Shown piece after piece: positions 35,388 to 43,285 of a stretch of 64,000 nt of DNA. The position numbers and the translations under genes are program-made. Below the pieces are notes generated by a model. The model was given only the letters and a program-made list of their open reading frames with translations. It did not search any database and had not been told where the DNA came from. How positions within the stretch are numbered: position 1 is the stretch's first letter; each line of letters opens with the position of its first letter. Source of the stretch: Robertmurraya sp047302285 (GTDB lineage Bacteria; Bacillota; Bacilli; Bacillales; Cytobacillaceae); contig NZ_CP154845.1 in the NCBI RefSeq assembly GCF_047302285.1, forward strand, positions 2,418,001 through 2,482,000, in the 5' to 3' direction.

Positions 35388-36377
35388 TTATCCCATCGTC
35401 GACTCACGGATAATTAATTCGTGATCCAACAAAATACTTTCTACCTTCTTTTCCTGAATGCTATTGATTAGCATCGTTGCAGCGGTAAGACCCATTTTAT
35501 ACATCGGTTGTGATACCGTCGTTAAAGTTGGGTTGGTCATATTGGAAAAGCTAATATTATCAAACCCCACCACTGCGATATCATCAGGTGCATGTAAGCC
35601 CTGAGCATTGACTTCTTTTAAAGCACCAATCGCCAACGTATCGGAAACAGCAAAAACGGCTGAAGGTCGTTTATCTAATTTCAAGAGCATTCTCATCGCC
35701 TGAACCCCATCTTGAAAATCGAGCTGAGTGGTATGATAAATCCATTCTTCGCGGAATGGGAGATGAAACTCTGCCAAAGCTCTTTCATAACCAGCTCTTC
35801 TTTGTCTTGCATAGAGAAATTTTTCATCTGAATTAATGAGCGCAATTTTTTCATTTCCTAATTTAATCAAATGCTTCACCGCATGATATGCCGCCAATTC
35901 ATTGTCAATGCTCACGTACGGAATCATATTGCCTTCATCATACTCACTACATAGAATAATAGAATGATTTTCTGCGAGCTCAATCAATTTTTGCATATTT
36001 ACAGCTGGGTCCATGGAAATTACGCCATCCGCCAATTTGTTTTTAACCATATTAAAATAAATGTTTTCTCGCTCAGGATTCGAATTTGTTTCACATAGGA
36101 GGATATTATAATGATGTGCAATTGCCGTATTTTGAATCCCGTTAATGATATCTGTGTAAAAGGGATTTGAGATGCTTGGAATCAGTACTAATAGCAGTCG
36201 ACTTTCTGAATTCCGCAAATTTCTACCAAGCATACTTGGCTCATAATTCAGTTCTCTTATTGCATTCTCCACTTTTAGTCTTGTCCGTGCAGACACAGTT
36301 GAATTGTTATTAAGCACTCTCGAAACGGTGGCAACTGAAACCCCTGCTTTTTGTGCTACTTCTTGAATATTCGCCAT
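35388..36377 (-). CDS. LacI-family transcriptional repressor
   Basis: 329 residues from ATG 36377 behind GCGGGAAG. N-terminal helix-turn-helix and hinge MANIQEVAQKAGVSVATVSRVLNN ... LNYEPSMLGRNLRN, then a periplasmic-binding-like effector domain with VSIDNELAAYHAVKHLIKLGNEKIALI and VGFDNISFSNMTNPTLTTVSQP. Its promoter contains operator 36408-36421, so it is autoregulated, and three further copies lie before the adjoining genes. Effector is probably the imported sugar or an intermediate. Confidence 0.92.
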   Translation of the reverse strand: MANIQEVAQKAGVSVATVSRVLNNNSTVSARTRLKVENAIRELNYEPSMLGRNLRNSESRLLLVLIPSISNPFYTDIINGIQNTAIAHHYNILLCETNSNPERENIYFNMVKNKLADGVISMDPAVNMQKLIELAENHSIILCSEYDEGNMIPYVSIDNELAAYHAVKHLIKLGNEKIALINSDEKFLYARQRRAGYERALAEFHLPFREEWIYHTTQLDFQDGVQAMRMLLKLDKRPSAVFAVSDTLAIGALKEVNAQGLHAPDDIAVVGFDNISFSNMTNPTLTTVSQPMYKMGLTAATMLINSIQEKKVESILLDHELIIRESTMG

Positions 36378-36407
36378 CAAACTTCCCGCTTTCAAACTAA
36401 TAGTAAA

Positions 36408-36456
36408 TGTAATCGATTACAATTTAAATTGTAAAATCAATTCTTTATTTTGTCAA
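36408..36456 (-). promoter_or_regulatory. lacI promoter and operator copy 3
   Basis: Minus strand TTGACA (36451-36456), 17-base spacer, TACAAT (36428-36433); operator TGTAATCGATTACA at 36408-36421 starts seven bases after the -10, over the transcription start. The operator also fits the cre consensus perfectly, so CcpA may share it. Confidence 0.8.
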
Positions 36457-36514
36457 TCATCATAAAATAATTAATATATTGTGAGTTTTATTTAGTATTT
36501 AGCTGTATTTTTGC

Positions 36515-36538
36515 TATAATGAAATGTAACGGATTACA
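36515..36538 (+). promoter_or_regulatory. Promoter -10 and operator copy 4 for the plus-strand TIM-barrel gene
   Basis: TATAAT (36515-36520) with a weak -35, followed at once by operator TGTAACGGATTACA (36525-36538). Repressor bound here would block initiation of the 36563 gene. Confidence 0.7.
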
Positions 36539-36562
36539 TAATGATATGAGGAGGTATATTTT

Positions 36563-37531
36563 ATGAGATTAGGAGTATTTACTGTGCTGTACTCAGATAA
36601 GCCATTAGATGAAATGCTAGATCATGTTGCAGCACTTGGAATTGAAGCTGTAGAAATTGGAACTGGAGGCTATCCAGGCAATGCCCATTGTCATGTAGAT
36701 GAATTATTAGCTGATCAAGCAAAACAAACGGAATTTATGGAAAATGTGAAAAAACGCGGTTTAATTGTAAGCGCTTTAAGTTGTCATTCAAACCCCCTTC
36801 ACCCACAGAAGGCCATTCGTGATGAAGCGGATACACTTTTAACAAAAACGATTCAGCTCGCAAGCGCCTTAGAAATTCCTGTTGTGAATACATTTTCTGG
36901 CTGTCCTGGTGATCATGAAGACGCAAAATATCCAAACTGGCCAGTTGCCCCTTGGCCAAATGAATTTCAGGAAATTTTGAAATGGCAATGGGAGGAAAAA
37001 ATCATTCCCTATTGGAAAGAGAAAGCTCAGTTTGCTGAACTGCATCAAGTGAAAATCGGTCTTGAATTACATGGAGGATTCTCTGTTCATACACCAGCTA
37101 CTCTTCTTAGATTAAGAAAAGAATGCGGACCAGCCATTGGAGCAAATCTTGATCCTAGTCATATGTGGTGGCAAGGAATTGACCCTGTTGAGGCAATCAA
37201 AATATTAGGACGTGAAAATGCCATTCATCACTTCCATGCAAAAGATACGATTATGGATCAACCTAATCAAAATCGAAATGGAATTACCGATATGACCTCT
37301 TATGCGGACATGAAAAATCGTTCTTGGTATTTTCGCACTGTCGGCTATGGGCATGATTCGAAAGTTTGGGCCGATATGTTAAGTACGCTCCGTCTTTATG
37401 ATTACGATTATGTAGTAAGCATTGAACATGAGGATGGCTTAATGTCTATTGATGAGGGGTTAACGAAAGCGATTAGCACATTGAAACCAATTATGTTTAA
37501 AGAATCGCTCGGGGCTATGTGGTGGACATAG
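36563..37531 (+). CDS. Sugar phosphate isomerase/epimerase-like TIM-barrel protein
   Basis: 322 residues, xylose isomerase-like superfamily, larger than the other copy. Metal-site elements: IGLELHGGFS (Glu, about 175), ANLDPSHMWWQG (Asp/His, about 200), IHHFHAKDT (His, about 230) and a C-terminal SIEHED glutamate. Often annotated IolE-like, but no inositol operon is present. Divergent from lacI and controlled by the same operator type, so part of the same pathway. Ribosome site GAGGAGG. Confidence 0.88.
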   Translation: MRLGVFTVLYSDKPLDEMLDHVAALGIEAVEIGTGGYPGNAHCHVDELLADQAKQTEFMENVKKRGLIVSALSCHSNPLHPQKAIRDEADTLLTKTIQLASALEIPVVNTFSGCPGDHEDAKYPNWPVAPWPNEFQEILKWQWEEKIIPYWKEKAQFAELHQVKIGLELHGGFSVHTPATLLRLRKECGPAIGANLDPSHMWWQGIDPVEAIKILGRENAIHHFHAKDTIMDQPNQNRNGITDMTSYADMKNRSWYFRTVGYGHDSKVWADMLSTLRLYDYDYVVSIEHEDGLMSIDEGLTKAISTLKPIMFKESLGAMWWT

Positions 37532-37557
37532 GGACGAGGGGACAGGTCCCTCGTCCC
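37531..37557. repeat. Palindromic GGGAC repeat acting as hairpin after the TIM-barrel gene
   Basis: Ten-base arms GGGACGAGGG/CCCTCGTCCC around GACAGGT, at the stop codon. Related in sequence to the element at 39315-39337 (GGGGACA...TGTCCCC). Such GGGGACAGG palindromes are recurrent in Bacillaceae intergenic regions (recalled). May also serve as a terminator although T-run is short. Confidence 0.6.
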
Positions 37558-37650
37558 CCTATTTGTGTTTTTTCTATCATCATTTATGGTTATTTTAAAT
37601 GGCAAGAATCTATATTTGACGAGAAAAAGTTATATTAAGGAGTCTCCGTG

Positions 37651-37958
37651 TTACTGTTCATTAATTTTGATTTGTTCCGCGACTTGAATAACTTGTTCTT
37701 TGTTGACATTATCACCACTAATATAGTAAAAATCGTGACATTGTGCGCAATTCGAAATAGCCAAATTTTTGGACTCGACTCTCCTTTATAAGCTTGCATA
37801 CTTTTGTATGCCTTCACAAATGTCTCTTGTGTCAAATCTTCTGCCTGCTGATAGTCTTGAACCATCAAAAGAACAAATTTAAAAATAGGATAGCTATACA
37901 CGTCATACCATTCTTCAATTTGACTGTCTAAACAACTCCCCTCCTTCATTAAAATCAA
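37651..37958 (-). pseudogene. Fused remnants: ECF sigma factor region 2 joined to the tail of a DUF4367-like gene
   Basis: The first ~75 codons read as sigma-70 region 2: IEEWYDVYSYPIFKFVLLMVQDYQQAEDLTQETFVKAYKSM ends at WLFRIAHNVTI. Regions 3-4 are missing. From about 37735 another frame reads DFYYISGDNVNKEQVIQVAE and stops at 37651, which looks like the C-terminus of DUF4367 proteins, commonly encoded next to such sigma genes. A single deletion that removed the end of the sigma gene and most of its neighbour explains both. Not expected to be functional. Confidence 0.7.
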
Positions 37959-38009
37959 TATTTAGACGCATTAGGATAAAAAAAGTTGTGAAATTTTCGA
38001 AAAAATTCA

Positions 38010-38041
38010 TAAAAAGAAAAGACTATCTCAAGTGGATAGTC
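38010..38041 (-). terminator. Terminator hairpin, minus strand
   Basis: Seven-base stem GACTATC/GATAGTC with TTTTCTTTTT behind it on the minus strand. It ends the transcript of the phosphatase remnant/PLA2 gene. Confidence 0.7.
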
Positions 38042-38067
38042 CTCTCTCCTTATCGATCGGGATATAG

Positions 38068-38155
38068 TTACTGTAAGTCCTTCACAAATTCAGGATGAAT
38101 TTCTACTTCAGGTCTCGCTTTTTTAACCATTTCTATTGCTTCTTCAATGGATTTG
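38068..38155 (-). pseudogene. C-terminal remnant of a dual-specificity phosphatase-like protein
   Basis: About 28 codons ending SIEEAIEMVKKARPEVEIHP then EFVKDLQ and stop. The AIEMVKKARPEVEIHP stretch resembles the last helix of small tyrosine/dual-specificity phosphatases. The rest of that gene is absent; its frame overlaps the last codons of the PLA2-like gene, so a deletion joined them. Confidence 0.5.
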
Positions 38156-38437
38156 GCGATATTTAGTTCTAAAAAGACAATTAATCCCTCTAAGTATTCT
38201 CATATGGTTTAATAGAACTCTCGCATGACGTCCTTCAACTGTATAACGATTTTGCAATGGCTCTAGACGTTGAATAAACTCTTGATCACAACGACATCGG
38301 TCTCTTGTCCACTGGTAGCATAAATCATGTTGTTTACACGCTGCATCTACTGCATTAATAGGTGCACCAGGACCACTACACCCTGGACCACACCAGTTGT
38401 AGCCAGGGAACATACAGAAACGGGGAGATCTTGCCAC
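38144..38437 (-). CDS. Small phospholipase A2-like protein
   Basis: 97 residues from GTG 38437, seven bases after AAGGAGGT. Core FPGYNWCGPGCSGPGAPINA followed by VDAACKQHDLCY is the calcium-loop plus HD catalytic motif of the PLA2 type also found in parvovirus VP1 and in small Bacillus proteins; eight cysteines overall. No signal peptide. The last ten residues (LFRTKYRQIH) are read out of frame through a phosphatase remnant, so the natural C-terminus may have been replaced. The catalytic part is complete. Confidence 0.75.
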   Translation of the reverse strand: MARSPRFCMFPGYNWCGPGCSGPGAPINAVDAACKQHDLCYQWTRDRCRCDQEFIQRLEPLQNRYTVEGRHARVLLNHMRILRGINCLFRTKYRQIH

Positions 38438-38697
38438 CTTCCTCACCTCCTTATATACCGTGTAGCACTTTATTATCAGAATATGTATGAGGGGGAAATT
38501 AAGTATGGCCATTTATCGAGTAAAAATAGATTATTTCCTTTCGTTTATATTTTTTAGGTTTCAAAAAAAGTTTTCATATTTGTCATATATTTCTAAATTA
38601 TAGTGAATATCAAATGATACTATTTATGATGGGAGAGTTATTATAAACGAAGTTGTTTGGTCCATTTTAAATTCACTAGGTTAGGAGTGTTTCAGAA

Positions 38698-39255
38698 GTG
38701 GCGACCGTTATTGATATGGATGTTGACAAATTATATACCTATTATCAACCACTCTATCTTTTAGAAAAACATACATTATTTAGTTATGAGTCTTTATTAC
38801 GCTCAGAAAATGAAATACCACCTAATATTCTTTTCGAGACAGCAAGATTAGACTCACAGGTAAACATTCTTGATCGAATCGCAATCAAAAAAGGGTTATC
38901 TAGTTTTCATATTCAAGAAAATATATTCCTATTCTTAAATGTTTTCCCCTCTACTTTAATACAAGAAGATTTTTTTGATTTTCTCGACCAAAATCTAGAC
39001 CAATTTGGGATTCGAAAAAATCGGATCGTGTTCGAAATTAATGAAACGATTAGTGAAGCAAACAACTGGAATATGTCAGAATTAAAAAGAGTTATTATCG
39101 AATTAAAGAAACAAGGAGTAAAAATCGCGATTGATGATGTCGGTACAGGAATTGCCTGTAGTCAAAAGATTATCGAGATCCAACCTGATTTTGTCAAATT
39201 GGCCAGGGTTATTATCTTGGAAGACCAGCATCGCTTAAGTAAGATTTTTCCATAA
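38698..39255 (+). CDS. Truncated EAL-domain protein
   Basis: 185 residues from GTG 38698 behind TAGGAG. EAL-type c-di-GMP phosphodiesterase motifs present: YQPLYLLEKHTLFSYESLLR (ExLxR as ESLLR), FLNVFPSTL, IVFEINE, IAIDDVGTG and FVKLAR. It ends after EDQHRLSKIFP, before the loop-7 VEGVE glutamate and terminal QGF block needed for catalysis (full domain ~240). It may be a degenerate c-di-GMP binder or a pseudogene. A terminator follows directly. Confidence 0.7.
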   Translation: MATVIDMDVDKLYTYYQPLYLLEKHTLFSYESLLRSENEIPPNILFETARLDSQVNILDRIAIKKGLSSFHIQENIFLFLNVFPSTLIQEDFFDFLDQNLDQFGIRKNRIVFEINETISEANNWNMSELKRVIIELKKQGVKIAIDDVGTGIACSQKIIEIQPDFVKLARVIILEDQHRLSKIFP

Positions 39256-39259
39256 AAAA

Positions 39260-39299
39260 AGTGCCTATTACTTGTCTCAAACGACAAGTAATGGGCACT
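39260..39299 (+). terminator. Terminator after the EAL gene
   Basis: Seventeen-base nearly perfect stem (AGTGCC and ATTACTTGTC paired with GACAAGTAAT and GGGCACT) with six-base loop; GTTTTTG follows. Confidence 0.8.
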
Positions 39300-39314
39300 G
39301 AATGTTTTTGCTGA

Positions 39315-39337
39315 TGGGGACAACGAACCTGTCCCCA
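39315..39337. repeat. GGGGACA palindromic repeat
   Basis: TGGGGACA/TGTCCCCA arms around seven bases. Second of two related GGGGAC palindromes in the window; it lies between the converging EAL and DUF4317 genes. Confidence 0.55.
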
Positions 39338-39345
39338 CGTCCCGC

Positions 39346-40506
39346 TTAAAGGGTGAGCGTTTCTAGTTTAAATCCTTCTAATAGGATGTCTTCTTCGATT
39401 TCGAGGAGTAAGCATTTCTTTCCTTCGAACATGATGTATTTTACTTTTTTCATTTCTTTTGGGTTGATCTTAATTTCAGCTACATGGGTGCTAATTTTAA
39501 TTTTCTTCGGTACGAGATTCGTTGCTTTGAATTCGTGTGTTTCATCTTCGATAACGTCTTTAAATGCAAATTCTACTTTCTCCGTATCGACATTTTCGAC
39601 GCCGCTAACTGTCAAGATACGTTCAATATCTTTGTAATCAAGCTTCGGATCTTCATTATCTTCATTTTCCTCATTTTCTTGTACGACCCGATCGATTTCC
39701 TCATAGACATTGGAGATCGTTTCTGTATCTAACTCATCCCCTATCACCTTTTGTAAAATGATTTCAAAGGTTGCCTTATCTTCTTCAGCAGTGATGATAT
39801 CCTCACAATTAAGAACCTCTTCGATGAATCGATAGTCTGGCTCATTTGCCTTCCCTGCACTATATAGAATATGATTTACATCAGCCATATTGTCATGAAA
39901 GGCAGGAAACATAAAACCAGCTAAAGGCGCAGTCAAATTGATAATAGGATCTAAGTTTGTATTTGGCTTAAATTCTCTTTCAATATAATCAAAGGTTAAT
40001 GATTTTTTCGGCTGATCCGCTTTGTTAAAGCTGCAGAAAACAAAAGAGCTGGAATATACTTCATCATCTCCACCTGTTTCTGATTCAGGATCTCGCTTTC
40101 TTGTCGGCTTTTGATACTCACCGCGGATAAAGGTAACTACTGTATCGAATTCATATACTTTAACGGAAAACATTTTTTCCACAATTTGGAGCATATGTTG
40201 CTGCCAGTCATCAGATAGGTCTGTTTGAAGAGATTCAAACAATATTTCTTGTGTACTCCCTACCACATCACGTTGAAATTTTAATTCAAATAATTTCGTA
40301 TCCAGCTGACCAGTTAAAACCTTTTTAAAATTTGCCAAAAATAATTCCTGTGCTTCTTTTTCAAGCATATCGAATGGCTGACAAATATGGGTATAGATTT
40401 CTCCAGATTCTTTCTTTACATAAACATTGAAAATCTCACGAATTTGCATATGCTTGTTATTTAATTTAAATTGTTTTCGGATATTTGCGATTGTCTCTTT
40501 ATTCAA
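39346..40506 (-). CDS. DUF4317 family protein
   Basis: 386 residues, acidic and soluble. N-terminus MNKETIANIRKQFKLNNKHMQIREIFNVYV matches the start of DUF4317 proteins common in Firmicutes; no catalytic motif is evident. Acidic linker ENEENEDNEDP at about 280-290. Ribosome site is not strong. Stand-alone on the minus strand, 90 bases after helD, so it could be read from the helD transcript. Function unknown. Confidence 0.8.
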   Translation of the reverse strand: MNKETIANIRKQFKLNNKHMQIREIFNVYVKKESGEIYTHICQPFDMLEKEAQELFLANFKKVLTGQLDTKLFELKFQRDVVGSTQEILFESLQTDLSDDWQQHMLQIVEKMFSVKVYEFDTVVTFIRGEYQKPTRKRDPESETGGDDEVYSSSFVFCSFNKADQPKKSLTFDYIEREFKPNTNLDPIINLTAPLAGFMFPAFHDNMADVNHILYSAGKANEPDYRFIEEVLNCEDIITAEEDKATFEIILQKVIGDELDTETISNVYEEIDRVVQENEENEDNEDPKLDYKDIERILTVSGVENVDTEKVEFAFKDVIEDETHEFKATNLVPKKIKISTHVAEIKINPKEMKKVKYIMFEGKKCLLLEIEEDILLEGFKLETLTL

Positions 40507-40596
40507 ATTGTCTCAACTCCCATATCCGATTATACTTTGTTGAAATAATAATTGTAATACTTGATTTTCGTGAAAGAAAGATTACAATCATTTTGA

Positions 40597-42936
40597 TTAA
40601 GTATATTGAATGACACCTTGTTCCAAAACATCTTTTACAAATGAAGTTGGTTCTCCCACACTATAAAGATGCAATTCATGCATCGCTCTCGTGCAGACAG
40701 TATAGAAAGTTCGACGCAAACTCTCATTATCGTATACATTCTCTGAGGCATCATACATAATGACTGCATCGAATTCGATCCCCTTTGATAAATACGATGG
40801 TACAACAACTACTCCTTGTTCGTATTCAAGGGAAGTGCTCTTCAGAAGTTTGAGTTCATTAATTTCAGAAAGAGCTTCATAAGCATTTTTGCTTTCTTCC
40901 GCCGATTTGCAAATGATCGCGATGCTATGATAACCACGTTCTTTTAATTCAGTAACTTTGGAAACAATCGATCTGTGCAGCTCCTCGTGATTGTTCACTT
41001 GTATGAGCATAGGCTTCTCACCATTCCGTTCAAATGGAATGATCTTATCACCATTCGGAACAAGTCTTCGTGTAAATTCAATAATCGGTTTCGTTGAACG
41101 ATAACTCCTTGCAATATTGATCACTTCCGTTTCACTCGATCCATACAAATTGGTAAGGGTGTTGAAATCAACCATTTCGCTTGCATGAGCAAATATCGCT
41201 TGATTAAAATCCCCAAGTACTGTCATCTTCGCTGCAGGAAATAGACGTTTCAAGAACTCAAATTGAAATGGAGAATAATCTTGCGCCTCATCGACAACGA
41301 TATGTCTAATTGAGCTATTGATATGAAAGCCTTCAATCAGCTCTTTCAACAATAGAAATGGAGTAGCATCCTCATAAAATAGTTTCCCTTCCTCCAACAT
41401 TTCTTTTGTTGATTGACAAATAGTTGGCCAATCAGCTGGAACCTCCTCGTTTATCCACTTCTTAATTTGCTGAGGCTCCCCAAAAAGTTGCTTGTAGATT
41501 TCCGTTAAATTGATAAAACGATAGGCACGAATTTGTTTTCTTAATGGTTTTAATTTTTGCTGAACAATCAATCGAGCTAGTGCTTTCGGCTCCATCTCAT
41601 AGTCGGCAACCTCTTCTCTTTTAAACCCTCGTTTTTCTGCTAGGTGATGATGGGCTTTATGATACTCATCATTACTGAGAAGTTCAATCTCTTCCTGTAC
41701 CCACGACTTTTTCCATTCGTCTTTATGGATTTCTTTTATCTGCTTGATGAGCCAATCCTTCAAATTTTCAAGGCGATTATGGAAACGGAGGGACGTATCC
41801 ACCCTATAAAACCTATCTCCTATTTGCTGTGCCGTTATAATCGTTTTCCCCCTGAAGACAATATCTTTGAATAGCATTCCTGAGTTTTCTAATGACTGTC
41901 TGTATGATTGGAGGGCTTCGAAAAAGTGCGTTGATGCTTTGAATTGAACACTCGCTATCCTTGATTGGTATGAAGGGGTTTTCGCCCCAGTCAAAACATA
42001 TTCTAATTGTTCAAAAGGAGTTTCTACTTGAAAATCTTTGCTTAGTCGATGGTCTAGATATTCTTGAAAGGTGACCTGTTGCATATTCTCTTCACCGAGT
42101 TCAGGTAGTACATTGGACACGTAACTATTAAACATCGTATTCGGAGAAAAGAGAATAATTTGATCAGCATTCAAACGATCTCGATACTTGTAAAGTAAAT
42201 AGGCTATTCGTTGCATCGCAGCCGAAGTTTTGCCACTTCCTGCTGCACCATGGACAATGAGAAGTCTCCCAAGATCATGACGAATGATTTTGTTTTGTTC
42301 CTGTTGGATCGTAGCGACGATATTATGCATTTTCTTATCTGTCCCTTTGCCAAGAACCTGCTGTAAGATTTCATCTCCAATTGTGAGACTCGTATCAAAC
42401 ATTGACTGGAGTTCGCCACCACGAATTAAATATTGCCACTTTTTCTCCAAAATGCCGTGGATCGTACCTCCAGGAGTTTCATATTTTACAGAACCAGGTT
42501 GATAATCGTAGTAAACACTTGAGACGGGAGCCCTCCAATCATATATAAGAAAATCGTCACCGTTCGGATCCCTAAGTGTGGAAATCCCGATATAAATTTT
42601 TTCAGGCTTTGTTGTTCCTTCTTCCAATAGATCAATTCGTCCAAAATAAGGAACCTCATGCATGCGTCGTAACGTAGATAATCGCTTTGCTGCATGTCTA
42701 TGACTACTTTGGCTAACGGACAACGCCTGTACCTCTTGCCTCAAACCAATAATGGTTTCAAGATAATCGTCAAAGGAATCTAAATTCACCTTTACTTCAT
42801 CCCAAAAGTGCTTGCGAATATCCACTACTTCGTTTTTACGTTTAGACTTTTCTTCTTCCAATCGATTGAGCTCATCCGTTATGATTTCCATTACAACGTC
42901 TACTCGCTTTTGCTCCTGCCTAAAATTTGAATCCAT
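40597..42936 (-). CDS. helD: HelD-like UvrD/Rep-family helicase
   Basis: 779 residues, close to B. subtilis HelD (774). HelD binds RNA polymerase and frees it from stalled or post-termination complexes. N-terminal coiled-coil arm (residues 1-100, MDSNFRQEQKRVDVVMEIITDELNRLEEEK), then superfamily 1 motifs: Walker A HGAAGSGKTSAAMQRIAYLL (about 231), DEAQDYSPFQ (about 558), LGDFNQAIF, and SYRSTKPIIEF, with a C-terminal SKGIEFDAVIMYD and RTFYTVCTRAMHELHLY. Nothing suggests damage. Could also be another UvrD-like DNA helicase, but the N-terminal arm favours HelD. Confidence 0.88.
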   Translation of the reverse strand: MDSNFRQEQKRVDVVMEIITDELNRLEEEKSKRKNEVVDIRKHFWDEVKVNLDSFDDYLETIIGLRQEVQALSVSQSSHRHAAKRLSTLRRMHEVPYFGRIDLLEEGTTKPEKIYIGISTLRDPNGDDFLIYDWRAPVSSVYYDYQPGSVKYETPGGTIHGILEKKWQYLIRGGELQSMFDTSLTIGDEILQQVLGKGTDKKMHNIVATIQQEQNKIIRHDLGRLLIVHGAAGSGKTSAAMQRIAYLLYKYRDRLNADQIILFSPNTMFNSYVSNVLPELGEENMQQVTFQEYLDHRLSKDFQVETPFEQLEYVLTGAKTPSYQSRIASVQFKASTHFFEALQSYRQSLENSGMLFKDIVFRGKTIITAQQIGDRFYRVDTSLRFHNRLENLKDWLIKQIKEIHKDEWKKSWVQEEIELLSNDEYHKAHHHLAEKRGFKREEVADYEMEPKALARLIVQQKLKPLRKQIRAYRFINLTEIYKQLFGEPQQIKKWINEEVPADWPTICQSTKEMLEEGKLFYEDATPFLLLKELIEGFHINSSIRHIVVDEAQDYSPFQFEFLKRLFPAAKMTVLGDFNQAIFAHASEMVDFNTLTNLYGSSETEVINIARSYRSTKPIIEFTRRLVPNGDKIIPFERNGEKPMLIQVNNHEELHRSIVSKVTELKERGYHSIAIICKSAEESKNAYEALSEINELKLLKSTSLEYEQGVVVVPSYLSKGIEFDAVIMYDASENVYDNESLRRTFYTVCTRAMHELHLYSVGEPTSFVKDVLEQGVIQYT

Positions 42937-43086
42937 TGGCTAACACTCCCAAAAAAAGTTTTATATAAAGGTTGACGAATAAATAAATTACATTGTATAA
43001 TTAAGATAGGGATATTAGAGATTATTTTATAAATACAATGTACATCTATATAAATTTAACACAAACATTCATTTTTATCAATAAAT

Positions 43087-43131
43087 AAAAGAGTCGTATT
43101 TGACGTTTTTTAACGCAATACGACTCTTTTT
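43087..43131. terminator. Bidirectional terminator hairpin
   Basis: Stem AAAAGAGTCGTAT/ATACGACTCTTTT around a loop with an inner GACGTT/AACG pairing. It ends the 43138-43272 small gene on the minus strand and any plus-strand transcript from the promoter at 42972-43001. Confidence 0.8.
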
Positions 43132-43137
43132 ATGTCT

Positions 43138-43272
43138 CTATAATTGGGCTTCATGAATAAAGTTTTCACAGGGTTCAGAAACGGTTTCTCTTTCTCGCGG
43201 CGGTTCCTCTACCCAATTAATAAAACCATTTTGGTCAAGTCCATAACCTGCTTTCAGTTGCCCGCTAGTCAA
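43138..43272 (-). CDS. Small protein, 44 residues
   Basis: TTG 43272 lies eight bases after AAGGAG and opens MTSGQLKAGYGLDQNGFINW, continuing VEEPPRERETVSEPCENFIHEAQL to the stop. Good site, compact frame ended by a terminator two bases on. Thirteen bases downstream of the VOC gene, so probably co-transcribed with it. I do not recognise it; soluble, acidic, one cysteine. Confidence 0.5.
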   Translation of the reverse strand: MTSGQLKAGYGLDQNGFINWVEEPPRERETVSEPCENFIHEAQL

Positions 43273-43285
43273 ATTAGCTTCTCCT

